This document shows positions 47,271 through 57,894 of a DNA stretch of 64,000 nt, one piece after another. The notes under the pieces are model-generated. The model did not search any database and was not told where the DNA came from. It saw nothing but the letters and a program-made list of their open reading frames with translations. Numbering within the stretch: position 1 is the first letter of the stretch; every line of letters begins with the position of its first letter. A program made the translations under genes and the position numbers. This DNA comes from Halomonas citrativorans (GTDB taxonomy: Bacteria > Pseudomonadota > Gammaproteobacteria > Pseudomonadales > Halomonadaceae), in NCBI RefSeq assembly GCF_900163645.1, contig NZ_FUKM01000003.1, positions 164,068-228,067 of the forward strand, in the 5' to 3' direction.

Positions 47271-49151
47271 GTGTTATCCGTCAAACGATTAGGTTTATTC
47301 TGGCTACTCTGCTGGCTACCGTTATTGGCCCACGCACAATGGTTTTCATCCAGCAGCAACGATCAGTTTCTGCCCGTAATGGAGGCATTTCAGCCTACCG
47401 CTTGGCACGATGGCGAAACACTTTATATCGGCATTCAAAGTGCCGAAGGCTATTACCTTTACCGACATCAGTTTGACGTTAAAAGCCAAACGCCTTCTGT
47501 GACATTGGGTAGCCCTGTTCTACCGGAAGGCACCTTTACCAATGACGAATTTATGGGCGATGTCTACACCTTTCGCGACATGCTGGTGTTTGAAACACCG
47601 CTTGAGCATGTTTATTCAGGCCCCATTGACATTGAGCTTACCTTTCAAGGCTGCGCCGATGCCGGGCTTTGCTACCCACCTGAACAGGTACCGCTACAGG
47701 CCGCTGAGTCACAGCCGCCTGCTCAATATGCCCAATGGTTAGCCGAAAACAGCCACCCATCAACCGACATTGCCACGCCTGCCCAAGCAGCGAGCAGCGC
47801 TGAGCCCGAAAACCTCAACACTTCTCGTCAGGCGCTGAGCACGCCGCAAAGTGCCGACAGCCGCTTTAGCGCCTTACTAAGCGAGGCAAGCCTGCCGCTG
47901 GCCTTGGGGCTTTTCTTTATTGCCGGGCTGGGTTTAACATTTACGCCCTGCGTTTTACCCATGATTCCCATTCTTTCCTCTATCATCGTTGGTCAGAATC
48001 CGACTAAACCGCGTGCGTTTGTTCTTTCGGCAAGCTACGTATTGGGCATGGCAACGACCTACGCCGTTGTCGGTGTCTTAATGGGACTCTTTGGGGCAGG
48101 CCTAAACTTGCAGGCCCGCCTTCAGTCGGCGCCTGTATTAATAGCGTTTGGATTACTTTTCGCGCTATTTGCGCTCGCCATGTTTGGCGCATTCGAGTTA
48201 CGTTTCTCGTCACGCATGACCAACCGCATCGAGGCGTGGCAAGCTCGGGCACAACGCAGTGGCCCGGGCGGGCTCGCCCTGGCAGGCGCGCTTTCGGTAC
48301 TGGTGGTATCGCCCTGCGTTACCGCACCGCTTGCCGGCGCATTGGTCTTTATTTCCTCTACCGGCGACGCTGCTATCGGGGGCGCGGTTCTTTTTGCGCT
48401 GGGTCTTGGCATGGGGTTGCCGCTGCTACTGGTAGGCACGCTGGGCGTTACCCTGCTACCGCGAACAGGCGCCTGGATGAACGGCGTTAAGACCGGCTTT
48501 GGTTTATTGCTGCTGGGTGTGGCCATTTGGATGATTGAGCGTCTTGTAGCCGGGCCTGTAGGTCTCTTGCTCTGGGCAGCACTGGCGATAGGCAGCGCGC
48601 TGCTGCTGGGCGCGTTACGTCTAAACCCACCGTTAGGTTGGTCGCGTGCACGACAAACACTGGGATTGATGCTGCTTGCCTGGGGGGTCGCCCTCGTTTT
48701 GGGTGCAGCTCAAGGCAATAATAACCCGCTTCAACCACTACACTTTTCCCATAGTGCTACACCCACTCAAGAAACGGCGCTTGATTTTGCAACCGTGGAT
48801 AGCCTGGATGAACTACGTTCAGCTCTTGCTCAGGCAGACAGTGCCCACCAACCCGCCTTTGTCCACTTCACCGCTGACTGGTGTATTTCATGCAAAGTGA
48901 TGGAGCGTGAAGTTTATCCAGACCCACGTGTTATTGAGGCGTTGAAAGGCTTCACGCTAATTGCCGTCGATGTAACCGATACGACCCCTGAAAGTAGGCA
49001 GCTACTTAACCAGTACCAGCTTTTTGGGCCGCCCAGCCTGCTGTTCTTTGATCAAGGCGCAGAAATACGCCCAGCGCGGATCCAAGGGGAAGTCACAGCC
49101 AACGCGCTTGCAGCGCATCTTTCATCCTTAAAACAGTGGCTATTAAGCTAA
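47271..49151 (+). CDS. dsbD: Thiol:disulfide interchange protein DsbD
   Basis: Inner-membrane reductant carrier that passes electrons from thioredoxin to periplasmic DsbC/CcmG-type proteins. The GTG start has AAGGA upstream. A signal peptide (residues 1-22, ending AHA) is followed by the periplasmic alpha domain with the redox pair in FQGCADAGLCYPP, eight hydrophobic helices including FTPCVLPM and VVSPCVTAPL (beta-domain cysteines), and a C-terminal thioredoxin-like domain with WCISCK. 626 residues is normal. Confidence 0.96.
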   Translation: MLSVKRLGLFWLLCWLPLLAHAQWFSSSSNDQFLPVMEAFQPTAWHDGETLYIGIQSAEGYYLYRHQFDVKSQTPSVTLGSPVLPEGTFTNDEFMGDVYTFRDMLVFETPLEHVYSGPIDIELTFQGCADAGLCYPPEQVPLQAAESQPPAQYAQWLAENSHPSTDIATPAQAASSAEPENLNTSRQALSTPQSADSRFSALLSEASLPLALGLFFIAGLGLTFTPCVLPMIPILSSIIVGQNPTKPRAFVLSASYVLGMATTYAVVGVLMGLFGAGLNLQARLQSAPVLIAFGLLFALFALAMFGAFELRFSSRMTNRIEAWQARAQRSGPGGLALAGALSVLVVSPCVTAPLAGALVFISSTGDAAIGGAVLFALGLGMGLPLLLVGTLGVTLLPRTGAWMNGVKTGFGLLLLGVAIWMIERLVAGPVGLLLWAALAIGSALLLGALRLNPPLGWSRARQTLGLMLLAWGVALVLGAAQGNNNPLQPLHFSHSATPTQETALDFATVDSLDELRSALAQADSAHQPAFVHFTADWCISCKVMEREVYPDPRVIEALKGFTLIAVDVTDTTPESRQLLNQYQLFGPPSLLFFDQGAEIRPARIQGEVTANALAAHLSSLKQWLLS

Positions 49152-49485
49152 AAGCCTGAACCTTATTTGCACCCTGGGGGCAATTGTTGAGTACCGATAA
49201 CAGCGTGCTCTTCGCTAAACGGTAAAGATAGCCATCAAGGCATACCGCGTTTTATGCCTAGGCCCTGCACTGGACTAGCGCTGGACATGTTCCTGTTTTT
49301 TCGGCAAACTCCGCCCCCATATTAGTTAAATGCTCGCTTATTAAGCTGTTAGAGGGGTAACGTTCGCCATCATGCAGCGTTCTCTTCTTTTTTTAACTTG
49401 GTTTACTGCGCGCTAAATATTGCGATATTACAGCGTTATCACTAGCGTGTTAGACAGCAACCTTCACCTATCTACGGGGCCCAAT
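49152..49485. other. dsbD-accB intergenic region
   Basis: A 334-base stretch with no supported gene. It presumably holds the accBC promoter and leader; the last 100 bases are AT-rich (TTTTTTTAACTTGG and a TAAATATTG stretch), but I cannot define a promoter with confidence. aroQ, which precedes accB in many relatives, is absent here. Confidence 0.5.
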
Positions 49486-49947
49486 ATGGATATTCGCAAA
49501 GTAAAAAAACTGATCGAACTGCTCGAAGAATCCAACATTAGCGAAATTGAAATTCAGGAAGGCGAAGAGTCAGTACGCATTAGCCGTCATCCTAACGGCG
49601 CTACCTGGCAGCCCCAGCCAATGCCTCAATATGCCCAGCCTTATGCGCCGCCTGCTGCTGCCGCACCTGCAGCACCTGGTGTTGACGTAGAGCCCGCTGG
49701 TGCAAGCTTCCGCGGTGAAGCCGTTAACTCTCCGATGGTGGGCACCTTCTACCGCAGCCCGGCACCGGGTGCAAAATCGTTTGTTGAAGTAGGCGACACC
49801 GTTAAGCAAGGCGACACTGTATGTATCGTTGAAGCGATGAAAATGATGAACCAGATTGAAGCTGATCGCGACGGCGTGGTTGAAGCCATCCTGGTGGAAG
49901 ATGGTGAGCCGGTGGAATTTGATCAACCCATGATCGTCCTCGCTTAA
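49486..49947 (+). CDS. accB: Biotin carboxyl carrier protein of acetyl-CoA carboxylase
   Basis: Carries the biotin arm that shuttles CO2 in the first step of fatty acid synthesis. The ATG at 49486 starts [16 protein letters not shown], the standard N-terminus; a longer frame upstream is rejected. A Pro/Ala-rich linker (about 40-75) leads to the biotinyl domain with the EAMKMMN motif whose Lys is biotinylated. 153 residues. accC follows 30 bases later. Confidence 0.97.
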   Translation: MDIRKVKKLIELLEESNISEIEIQEGEESVRISRHPNGATWQPQPMPQYAQPYAPPAAAAPAAPGVDVEPAGASFRGEAVNSPMVGTFYRSPAPGAKSFVEVGDTVKQGDTVCIVEAMKMMNQIEADRDGVVEAILVEDGEPVEFDQPMIVLA

Positions 49948-49977
49948 TCTTTCACATCAACACGGGTGGACTCTCCC

Positions 49978-51318
49978 ATGCTGGACAAGGTACTTATCGC
50001 GAACCGCGGCGAGATAGCCCTACGTATTCTACGGGCCTGTAAAGAGCTGGGTATCAAAACCGTCGCCGTACACTCCAAGGCCGACCGCGAACTGATGCAC
50101 GTACGCCTAGCGGATGAGGCGGTGTGCATTGGCCCGGCCTCTTCGGCCCAGTCATATTTGAATATTCCCGCGCTGATTAGCGCTGCGGAAGTAACCGATT
50201 CAAGCGCCATTCATCCCGGCTATGGCTTTTTGTCTGAAAATGCCAATTTTGCCGAGCAGGTTGAGCGCTCCGGCTTTACCTTTATTGGTCCGCGCGCTGA
50301 AACCATTCGCTTAATGGGCGACAAAGTGAGCGCCATTGAAGCCATGAAGAAGGCGGGCGTACCCACCGTACCTGGCTCTGATGGCCCCTTGGGCGATGAT
50401 GAAGCCGCAAGCCTGGCGGCTGGCGTGCGTGTAGGCTATCCCGTCATTATCAAGGCAGCGGCTGGTGGCGGTGGTCGTGGCATGCGGGTCGTGCATTCAG
50501 AAGACCAATTGCTTGAAGCAATTAGCATTACCCAAAACGAAGCCCAGGCAGCGTTTGGCGATGGCACGGTTTACATGGAAAAATTCCTTGAGAAGCCGCG
50601 CCATGTGGAAGTACAGGTACTTGCCGATGGTCAGGGCAATGCGATTCATCTATATGACCGCGACTGCTCTTTGCAACGCCGCCATCAAAAAGTACTGGAA
50701 GAAGCACCTGCCCCCGGCCTCGACCCGAAAGCACGTGCAGACGTACTGGAAGCCTGCCGCCAGGCCTGTATTGAAATTAACTACCGCGGCGCCGGTACGT
50801 TCGAGTTCCTGTACGAAGATGGCAAGTTCTTCTTTATCGAGATGAACACACGTGTTCAGGTGGAGCATCCGGTAACGGAAATGGTCACCGGCGTGGATAT
50901 CGTCAAAGAACAGCTGCGTATTGCGTCAGGCTTGCCACTGTCGATTCGCCAGGAAGACGTTAAGCTTAACGGCCACGCGTTTGAATGTCGGATCAATGCG
51001 GAAGACTCACGCACGTTTATGCCATCACCAGGCAAAGTGACGCTGTATCACGCCCCAGGCGGCTTAGGCGTGCGCATGGATTCTCACCTGTATACAGGCT
51101 ATACCGTTCCGCCACACTACGACTCACTGATTGGCAAGCTGATCACTTGGGGGGCGGATCGTGAGATCGCGTTAACGCGCATGCGTAACGCACTGGATGA
51201 GCTGCTGGTCGAAGGTATCAAAACCAACATTGACCTACAGAAAGACCTGGTGCGCGATAGCCAATTCCGCCAGGGCGGTGTCAACATTCACTATCTAGAA
51301 AAGAAACTTGCCGGTTAA
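49978..51318 (+). CDS. accC: Biotin carboxylase subunit of acetyl-CoA carboxylase
   Basis: ATP-grasp enzyme that carboxylates biotin on AccB. The ATG at 49978 starts [17 protein letters not shown]; four upstream codons are rejected. The 446-residue protein has the [10 protein letters not shown] motif, the Gly-rich [14 protein letters not shown] loop, [12 protein letters not shown], and [16 protein letters not shown] with catalytic residues. It forms an operon with accB. Confidence 0.98.
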   Translation: MLDKVLIANRGEIALRILRACKELGIKTVAVHSKADRELMHVRLADEAVCIGPASSAQSYLNIPALISAAEVTDSSAIHPGYGFLSENANFAEQVERSGFTFIGPRAETIRLMGDKVSAIEAMKKAGVPTVPGSDGPLGDDEAASLAAGVRVGYPVIIKAAAGGGGRGMRVVHSEDQLLEAISITQNEAQAAFGDGTVYMEKFLEKPRHVEVQVLADGQGNAIHLYDRDCSLQRRHQKVLEEAPAPGLDPKARADVLEACRQACIEINYRGAGTFEFLYEDGKFFFIEMNTRVQVEHPVTEMVTGVDIVKEQLRIASGLPLSIRQEDVKLNGHAFECRINAEDSRTFMPSPGKVTLYHAPGGLGVRMDSHLYTGYTVPPHYDSLIGKLITWGADREIALTRMRNALDELLVEGIKTNIDLQKDLVRDSQFRQGGVNIHYLEKKLAG

Positions 51319-51367
51319 GCGCTCCATGTGCCAAGCAAGCGTCTAATAGTGTTGCCGAGTAATACCC

Positions 51368-51397
51368 AACGGGGTGGCCAAGCCCACCCCGTTATCG
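51368..51397 (+). terminator. Probable terminator hairpin after accC
   Basis: Perfect ten-base stem AACGGGGTGG (51368-51377) with CCACCCCGTT (51384-51393), followed only by a weak TATCGATT tail. It lies between accC and prmA. Confidence 0.5.
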
Positions 51398-51422
51398 ATT
51401 ATGCCTACCGCGGAGACTCCCC

Positions 51423-52334
51423 ATGCCTTGGCTTCAACTCAAAGCCCACGTAGCGCCTGAACAGGCTGAACTTCTGGAAGAGCTGCTGCTTGAAGAGGGA
51501 GCTACCGCCATTGGGCTTCAGGATGCCCATGATGACCCCGTTTTTGAGCCAGAACGCGGCACCACGCCGCTTTGGCAGGACACCATTCTGACCGGCCTGT
51601 ACGACGATTTAGAGGGCGTGGAAGGTATGCTAGCCCGCATCGAAAGCGCTTGGGCACAACAACTGCCCGATGAACCCTGCCCCACCATTGCCTATGAACT
51701 ACTGGCCGACCGCGACTGGGAACGCGAGTGGATGGATGACTTCAAACCGCTCCAGATGGGCCAGCGCTTATGGATTGTTCCTAGCTGGCATGCGCCGCCT
51801 GAAGCAGACGCGGTCAATCTAATTTTAGACCCCGGCTTAGCCTTCGGCACTGGCACTCATCCCACGACTGCGCTGTGCCTTGAATGGCTTGATCAGTTAG
51901 CGGTTGATGGCACGCTTGGCAACAAGAACGTGCTGGATATTGGCTGCGGCTCGGGCATTCTCGCCATTGCAGCGCTTAAGCTGGGTGCCCAGCACGCCGA
52001 TGGCACGGATATTGACCCTCAGGCGCTGCAGGCTAGCCGCGATAACGCCGAACGCAATCATATTGCAGAGCAAAATCTCGCGCTCTATTATCCGGAGCAG
52101 TTAACGGGCGGCCCTTACCCGATTGTCACTGCGAATATTTTAGCCGGCCCCCTGGTGGAGTTGGCGCCGACGATTGCGGGACATGTCGCGCCGAAGGGGC
52201 TTCTTGCGCTGTCAGGTATTCTTGCCAATCAGGCCCAGGACGTACTTAAGGCCTACGAAGCAGAAGGTATGATGATGGATGAGCCTGTCATTCGTGAAGG
52301 CTGGGTACGACTTACGGGCCATCGACCCGGTTAA
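51423..52334 (+). CDS. prmA: Ribosomal protein L11 methyltransferase
   Basis: SAM-dependent enzyme that trimethylates ribosomal protein L11. The 303-residue protein begins MPWLQLKAHVAPEQAE (substrate-binding domain) and has the RDWEREWMDDFKPL stretch, the FGTGTHPTTALCLEWL motif and SAM motif I VLDIGCGSGILAIAA near residue 170. The NILAGPLVEL motif is the NxxxxPL-like block. accBC-prmA-dusB-fis is a conserved gammaproteobacterial order. Confidence 0.96.
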   Translation: MPWLQLKAHVAPEQAELLEELLLEEGATAIGLQDAHDDPVFEPERGTTPLWQDTILTGLYDDLEGVEGMLARIESAWAQQLPDEPCPTIAYELLADRDWEREWMDDFKPLQMGQRLWIVPSWHAPPEADAVNLILDPGLAFGTGTHPTTALCLEWLDQLAVDGTLGNKNVLDIGCGSGILAIAALKLGAQHADGTDIDPQALQASRDNAERNHIAEQNLALYYPEQLTGGPYPIVTANILAGPLVELAPTIAGHVAPKGLLALSGILANQAQDVLKAYEAEGMMMDEPVIREGWVRLTGHRPG

Positions 52335-52362
52335 TCTTCGAAACAGCCTTCATTCCGCTTCC

Positions 52363-52400
52363 GAGTAGGCGTATCATACGCCCCCTTGAACCGCCTACTC
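52363..52400 (+). other. Inverted repeat before dusB-fis
   Basis: Nine-base arms GAGTAGGCG (52363-52371) and CGCCTACTC (52392-52400) with a 20-base spacer, ending 23 bases before the dusB start. No T-run follows. It may be a leader hairpin or an operator for the dusB-fis operon. Confidence 0.35.
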
Positions 52401-52423
52401 GCTTCTCCAGCAGCGCAAACTCC

Positions 52424-53464
52424 ATGACATTAGCCACGCAACAATCGACATCTATCGGCCCTTACACCTTGCCCAATCAGGTCATACTGGCTCCGATGGC
52501 AGGCGTGACCGACCGCCCTTTTCGCCAGCTTTGCCGGCGGCTGGGCGCTGGCTGGGTAGTAGGCGAAATGGTCACCTCAGACCCCAGCCTGTGGCATACC
52601 CGAAAGTCCCAACTGCGGATGGACCATACGGGTGAGCCCGACCCACGGGTCGTGCAAATTGCCGGTGGTGATGCCCAGATGCTTGCCCAGGCGGCACGGC
52701 TTAACGTCGAACTGGGCGCCCAGATTATCGATATCAATATGGGCTGCCCGGCAAAAAAGGTCTGCAACAAGGCGGCTGGCTCAGCGCTGCTGCGCGATGA
52801 GGTCTTGGTAGCCGACATTCTAGATGCGGTGGTCAAGGCGGTGGATGTGCCGGTTACCTTGAAAATCCGTACCGGCTGGTGCGCCGAATCCAACAATGGC
52901 GTGAGAATTGCTCGGTTGGCAGAAGATGCAGGCATTCAGGCACTGGCCGTTCATGGCCGACATCGCGAACAGCGCTATACTGGTTGGGCGGAGTACGACA
53001 CGATCGCCAATATCAAATCGTGTCTGTCCATCCCAGTGATTGCCAATGGTGATATTACAAGTCCTGAAAAAGCAGCCGACGTCCTACGCTATACCGGCGC
53101 GAATGCGGTAATGATTGGACGTGGCGCCCAGGGTAATCCTTGGATTTTCAAGCAAATAACCCATTATCTACAGCATGGCGAGCAGCTGGCTTTGCCAAGT
53201 CTGGAGGAGCGCCTTCACGTGCTGGCCGGGCATGTAGCGGCGCTGCACGCCTTTTATGGCGACACGATGGGTGTACGCATTGCGCGCAAGCATATTGGTT
53301 GGTATCTCGAAAGTGATCTGCGCTTTTGCGATGCAAAGCGCCGCGAGCTAAAACAGCAATTCAATGCGTTGGCATCACCTGAAACACAATTTGATTGGAT
53401 TAACAACGCCATGGCGTTTGACGCAGACAAGCGTCTATTAGCCAAAGGAACCCATGCTGCATGA
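52424..53464 (+). CDS. dusB: tRNA-dihydrouridine synthase B
   Basis: FMN-dependent enzyme that reduces uridine in tRNA. The 346-residue protein starts with the FMN-binding [17 protein letters not shown], has [11 protein letters not shown] with the catalytic Cys region ([10 protein letters not shown]), [12 protein letters not shown] and the IANGDI phosphate site. The stop overlaps the fis start (ATGA), so Fis is translationally coupled to DusB, as in enterobacteria. Confidence 0.96.
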   Translation: MTLATQQSTSIGPYTLPNQVILAPMAGVTDRPFRQLCRRLGAGWVVGEMVTSDPSLWHTRKSQLRMDHTGEPDPRVVQIAGGDAQMLAQAARLNVELGAQIIDINMGCPAKKVCNKAAGSALLRDEVLVADILDAVVKAVDVPVTLKIRTGWCAESNNGVRIARLAEDAGIQALAVHGRHREQRYTGWAEYDTIANIKSCLSIPVIANGDITSPEKAADVLRYTGANAVMIGRGAQGNPWIFKQITHYLQHGEQLALPSLEERLHVLAGHVAALHAFYGDTMGVRIARKHIGWYLESDLRFCDAKRRELKQQFNALASPETQFDWINNAMAFDADKRLLAKGTHAA

Positions 53465-53784
53465 ACGAACGCGATCTTCTTTCTAGCGAGTTACCCTCGC
53501 GACTAGCGGGTACGCTCGCTGACCCAGCGGCAAGCGCCCCGCCGCAGCCGTTAAGAGAGGCCGTGGAGTCTGCCATGCGCCGCTACTTCGAGCATCTCGA
53601 TGGCAGTCAGGCCACCGACCTGTACGCCATGGTGATGGCCGAAGTAGAAGCACCGCTGCTGGCCTGCGTGTTGGAGCATACCGAAGGCAACCAGACACGC
53701 GCCGCTGATGTACTGGGATTAAACCGCGGTACGCTGCGCAAGAAACTCAAGATTTACGGTCTTATCGAAGGTGACGCCCCATAA
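53461..53784 (+). CDS. fis: Nucleoid-associated DNA-binding protein Fis
   Basis: Homodimeric DNA-bending protein that activates rRNA and tRNA promoters during fast growth. The 107-residue product has a variable N-terminus, core helices ([35 protein letters not shown]) and a C-terminal helix-turn-helix [20 protein letters not shown]. It overlaps dusB by four bases and ends in a hairpin. Confidence 0.96.
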   Translation: MNERDLLSSELPSRLAGTLADPAASAPPQPLREAVESAMRRYFEHLDGSQATDLYAMVMAEVEAPLLACVLEHTEGNQTRAADVLGLNRGTLRKKLKIYGLIEGDAP

Positions 53785-53805
53785 CCATGGGGCGTTGTTG
53801 TTTTT
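53774..53805 (+). terminator. Hairpin overlapping the fis stop
   Basis: Seven-base stem ACGCCCC (53774-53780) with GGGGCGT (53789-53795) followed by TGTTGTTTTT. The fis stop codon is within the loop. It probably ends dusB-fis transcription before purH. Confidence 0.6.
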
Positions 53806-53834
53806 ATTGTTCCACTCTGCACACGAGCTTATTC

Positions 53835-55415
53835 ATGGTTGATAGTACCGCTACTCCTGTTCGCCGCGCGCTGTTAAGCGTGTCCGATAAAACGGGTATT
53901 GTTGAGTTTGCCCGCAGCCTTACCGAGCGCGGCATTGAGCTACTGTCCACGGGCGGCACCTTCCGCTTGCTACAGGAAAACGCCATCCCGGTCACCGAAG
54001 TATCCGAGCATACGGGCTTCCCAGAGATCATGGATGGCCGAGTGAAAACGCTGCATCCTAAAATTCACGGCGGCATCCTGGCGCGCCGTGGTCAGGATGA
54101 CGCGGTAATGGCTGACAACGATATCACCCCGATTGATATGGTCGTGGTTAATCTCTACCCGTTTGCAGCCACCGTTGCCAAACCGGACTGCAGCCTGGAA
54201 GACGCCATCGAAAATATCGATATCGGCGGCCCCACTATGGTCCGTGCCTGCGCTAAAAACCACGCGTACACCACCATCGTGGTTAACGCCGACGACTACA
54301 CTCGCGTGCTTGAAGAACTCGCCGCCAATAATGGCCAGGTGAGCACCGCTACACGCTTTGACCTTGCGGTTAAAGCGTTTGAGCATACCGCGAGCTACGA
54401 CGGCGCTATTGCCGAGTACTTGGGTCGTAAAGTCAGCGAGAGCGATGCCACCTTCGCGCGTACATTTAATCTTCAGTTGCATAAAAAGCAGGACATGCGC
54501 TACGGCGAAAATCCGCATCAGCAGGCCGCCTTTTACGTTGACCCTGCGGCGTCTGAACCCGGTGTTGCGACAGCCACTATGCTGCAAGGCAAACCGCTTT
54601 CGTTTAACAATGTTGCCGATACCGATGCGGCTTTTGAGTGCGTCAAGGCGTTTGATGAAACGGCGTGCGTGATTGTCAAACACGCTAACCCCTGTGGCGT
54701 TGCCATCGGCGCTACGGCGCTTGAGGCTTATGACAAAGCGTTTGCAACCGACCCTACCAGTGCTTTCGGCGGTATTATTGCCTTCAACACGCCGCTTGAA
54801 GCCGATACCGCGCGAGCAATTGTTGACCGTCAGTTTGTTGAGGTCATTATTGCACCCAGGGTAAGCGATGAGGCCGTTGCGATTATCGCTGAAAAGAAAA
54901 ACGTCCGCCTGCTGGATGTCAGCGCTCATTGGCCAGGCAAACCCCAGCCCGCCTTTGATTTCAAGCGGGTTAACGGAGGTTTGCTGGTACAAGAGCGCGA
55001 CCAAGGCATGGTGACTCGCAACGAGCTTACTGTGGTCAGCGAGCGTGCCCCTTCAGAACAGGAGCTGCGCGATTTGGCGTTCGCATGGCGCGTCGCCAAA
55101 TTCGTTAAATCCAACGCCATTGTGTATGCCAAATCAGGTCAAACGATTGGCGTGGGCGCAGGCCAAATGAGTCGCGTGTACTCCGCTAAAATTGCGGGCA
55201 TCAAGGCGGCCGACGAAAACCTTTCTGTACCCGGTTCCGTTATGGCGTCTGATGCCTTCTTCCCCTTCCGTGATGGCATTGACGCCGCCGCCGCTGCGGG
55301 CATTACCGCCGTTATTCAGCCTGGTGGTTCCATGCGCGACCAGGAAGTGATTGATGCTGCCAACGAAGCGGGCATTGCCATGGTCTTCACCGGAATGCGT
55401 CACTTCCGTCACTAA
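53835..55415 (+). CDS. purH: AICAR transformylase / IMP cyclohydrolase
   Basis: Bifunctional enzyme for the last two steps of IMP synthesis. The ATG at 53835 starts [21 protein letters not shown]; a 16-codon upstream extension through the fis terminator is rejected. The N-terminal cyclohydrolase domain (about 1-200) has TGGTFRLL and [18 protein letters not shown]; the C-terminal transformylase domain has the KHANPCGVA and catalytic KH motif and [12 protein letters not shown]. 526 residues is the usual length. A terminator follows. Confidence 0.98.
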   Translation: MVDSTATPVRRALLSVSDKTGIVEFARSLTERGIELLSTGGTFRLLQENAIPVTEVSEHTGFPEIMDGRVKTLHPKIHGGILARRGQDDAVMADNDITPIDMVVVNLYPFAATVAKPDCSLEDAIENIDIGGPTMVRACAKNHAYTTIVVNADDYTRVLEELAANNGQVSTATRFDLAVKAFEHTASYDGAIAEYLGRKVSESDATFARTFNLQLHKKQDMRYGENPHQQAAFYVDPAASEPGVATATMLQGKPLSFNNVADTDAAFECVKAFDETACVIVKHANPCGVAIGATALEAYDKAFATDPTSAFGGIIAFNTPLEADTARAIVDRQFVEVIIAPRVSDEAVAIIAEKKNVRLLDVSAHWPGKPQPAFDFKRVNGGLLVQERDQGMVTRNELTVVSERAPSEQELRDLAFAWRVAKFVKSNAIVYAKSGQTIGVGAGQMSRVYSAKIAGIKAADENLSVPGSVMASDAFFPFRDGIDAAAAAGITAVIQPGGSMRDQEVIDAANEAGIAMVFTGMRHFRH

Positions 55416-55440
55416 GCAGTGCTTTAGCGCTAGAACCATA

Positions 55441-55473
55441 AAAACCTCGCAAGCACTGCTTGCGAGGTTTTTT
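55441..55473. terminator. Bidirectional terminator between purH and gabD
   Basis: Near-perfect stem AAAACCTCGCAAG with CTTGCGAGGTTTT around a five-base loop (55441-55471), then more T on the plus side and A on the left. It fits both convergent genes. Confidence 0.9.
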
Positions 55474-55506
55474 ATGAGCATAACACTCAGAATACCTTAG
55501 CCGGCA

Positions 55507-56964
55507 CTAGCCAAGGTCAATACATAAATACTTGGTTTCCAGATACTCCTCCAGCCCCTGATGACCACCTTCACGGCCAAGCCCTGATGCCTTGACACCG
55601 CCAAACGGCGCCGACGCATTGGAAATAGCCCCGGTATTAATGCCCACCATGCCGTATTCAAGCGCATCAGCCACACGCCATACACGAGAGAGATCACGGG
55701 AGTAGAAATAGGACGCCAGCCCATACTGCGTATCATTGGCCATTTCGATAGCGGTCTCTTCGTCGTCGAAAGGAAATACCGCCGCTAGCGGGCCAAACGT
55801 CTCTTCCTGAGCAACCTTCATGCTGGCATCGGCAAAGCTGATTAACGTAGGTGTGAAGAAGTTACCGCCTAACGGATGCGGATGACCGCCCAGCAGCAAC
55901 TCAGCACCTTTATCAATAGCGTCCTGAACGTGTTCGCTGACTTTCTTGACCCCATTTTCATCAATGAGCGGGCCAATATTGTTGCCTGGCTGAGCACCAT
56001 CGCCAACATGCAGCTCACTGTTCATGGCAACCGCGAGCTTTTCGCAAAACGCGTTAATCACACTGGACTGAACTAAAAACCGATTGGTGCAAATGCACGT
56101 TTGGCCTGCATTGCGGAACTTGGCTGCCATCGCGCCCTCAACGGCGGCATCAAGGTCAGCATCTTCAAACACGATAAACGGCGCGTTTCCGCCCAGCTCA
56201 AGCGATATTTTTTGCACATGCTTCGCCGCTTTTTCCATCAGCGTCCGACCTACTTCAGTGGAGCCGGTAAAGGTAATTTTGCGCACCTTGGGCGACTGGG
56301 TTAGCGTTTCAGCAATTTCAGCGGCGCTGCCAGGCACCACATTAAAGACGCCGCGGGGTATTCCTGCTCGCTCAGCCAATAGCGCCAGCGCCGTTGCCGA
56401 GAAAGGCGTTTGGCTAGCGGGCTTAACGATAATGGTACAACCTGCTGCTAGCGCTGCACCTGCTTTACGCGTAATCATCGCTGCGGGGAAATTCCACGGA
56501 GTAATCGCTCCTACAACGCCCACTGGCTGCTTGGTTACAATAATACGCTGGTTGGCTTTTGCTGCAGGAATGGTTTCGCCGTATACACGCCGCGCCTCTT
56601 CGGCAAACCAACGCAGAAAGCTGGCGGCGTAAGCAATTTCGCCCTCAGCCTCTTTAACCGGCTTGCCCTGCTCATAGGTCATCAGCAGGGCAAGGTCGTG
56701 CTGATGCTCAAGCATCAGATCATGCCATTTAAGCAACATGTCAGCCCGCTCTTGAGCGGTCAATGACCGCCAGGCAGGCAAAGCGGCATCGGCCGCGTCA
56801 ATGGCACGCTCAGTTTCAGCTTTACCTAATCGCGGCATATCCCCCACCGGTTTACCTGTGGCGGGGTTAATAACGTTAATTTGTTCTCCACTTTCAGCGG
56901 CTACCCAACTGCCGTCGATATAGGCAAAGGGGCAATACAGCTGTGTCTCTTTTAGCGCTTCCAT
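55507..56964 (-). CDS. gabD: Succinate-semialdehyde dehydrogenase
   Basis: NAD(P)+-dependent aldehyde dehydrogenase, 485 residues, of the GabD type that oxidises succinate semialdehyde at the end of the GABA pathway. The family motifs are PWNFPAAMITRKAGAALAAG, FTGSTEVGR, the catalytic Glu in LELGGNAPFIV and the catalytic Cys in NAGQTCICTNR, the Cys-x-Cys being typical of GabD. No gabT or GABA permease adjoins it, so the call rests on motif pattern; other semialdehydes are possible. Confidence 0.88.
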   Translation of the reverse strand: MEALKETQLYCPFAYIDGSWVAAESGEQINVINPATGKPVGDMPRLGKAETERAIDAADAALPAWRSLTAQERADMLLKWHDLMLEHQHDLALLMTYEQGKPVKEAEGEIAYAASFLRWFAEEARRVYGETIPAAKANQRIIVTKQPVGVVGAITPWNFPAAMITRKAGAALAAGCTIIVKPASQTPFSATALALLAERAGIPRGVFNVVPGSAAEIAETLTQSPKVRKITFTGSTEVGRTLMEKAAKHVQKISLELGGNAPFIVFEDADLDAAVEGAMAAKFRNAGQTCICTNRFLVQSSVINAFCEKLAVAMNSELHVGDGAQPGNNIGPLIDENGVKKVSEHVQDAIDKGAELLLGGHPHPLGGNFFTPTLISFADASMKVAQEETFGPLAAVFPFDDEETAIEMANDTQYGLASYFYSRDLSRVWRVADALEYGMVGINTGAISNASAPFGGVKASGLGREGGHQGLEEYLETKYLCIDLG

Positions 56965-57086
56965 GACAGACTCCTGGCCAAATGATGGCCCTGTGGGCTC
57001 ATATTTACGCTTTCATGCTAAGACGAAACGACGTATTTAACCAAGTGTTTGGCAAATATGGTCACCCTGCCCGTGGAGAAACTCGT

Positions 57087-57650
57087 TTAGTTAATAAGTG
57101 TTAGAAATTCCTGGCGCGTCGCGGGGTTGTCCCGGAATCCACCCAGCATTACCGATGAAGACATACTCGAATTCTGCTTCTCAACACCGCGCATCATCAT
57201 GCATAAATGGCGCGCCTCAACGACAACCGCCACTCCTTTCGCACCGGTTACCTGCTGGACGGCATCGGCAATTTCACGGGTCAGGTTTTCCTGAATTTGC
57301 ATACGCCGCGCATACATATCAACGATACGCGCAAATTTGGAAAGCCCTAACACCTTGCCATCGGGTAAGTAGGCAATATGACACTTCCCAATAAACGGCA
57401 ATAAGTGATGCTCACACATTGAGTAAAGCTCAATGTTTTTTACTAACACCATTTCATCGGTCTTCGATTCAAACACCGCGCCGTTGATAATTTCTTCCAG
57501 CGACTGTTGATAGCCTGCGTTCAAAAACTGCATAGCTTTTGCTGCACGCTTTGGTGTATCCCGTAGCCCTTCGCGGTCCGGGTTTTCGCCAAGGGCGGTA
57601 ATAATTTGGCGATAGTGCTGGGCGATATCGTCGGTCATAGTCATTCTCAT
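57087..57650 (-). CDS. folE: GTP cyclohydrolase I
   Basis: Converts GTP to dihydroneopterin triphosphate, first step of folate synthesis. The 187-residue protein has the zinc ligands in [10 protein letters not shown] and [10 protein letters not shown], the [13 protein letters not shown] and [13 protein letters not shown] motifs, and the C-terminal [12 protein letters not shown]. Two further in-frame ATG codons lie within five codons of the start, so the exact start is uncertain. Confidence 0.96.
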   Translation of the reverse strand: MRMTMTDDIAQHYRQIITALGENPDREGLRDTPKRAAKAMQFLNAGYQQSLEEIINGAVFESKTDEMVLVKNIELYSMCEHHLLPFIGKCHIAYLPDGKVLGLSKFARIVDMYARRMQIQENLTREIADAVQQVTGAKGVAVVVEARHLCMMMRGVEKQNSSMSSSVMLGGFRDNPATRQEFLTLIN

Positions 57651-57894
57651 TAAAGCGGTGCCCGCTCACTCGCTCGTTATTGCTTTATCAAGTAACCAGC
57701 ACGCAAGCAAAACAACCTTACAAAACAATGCCCAAGCATACAGAAACCACTAAACGTACCAAAGGCGATTTATGCGCTTATTTTAACGTACCTGACCACT
57801 CGGTGGCAGCGTCGCAACGACTTTTAAGGCGCTCAACGTATAATTTTTACGACAACAGAGGGGTCAAATTCACTATGCCACTACAAAAGATCTA

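Noticed and set aside
53970..55004. 344-codon ORF on the minus strand inside purH
   Set aside because: It is antisense to a complete purH with perfect family motifs; the translation has no recognisable domain.
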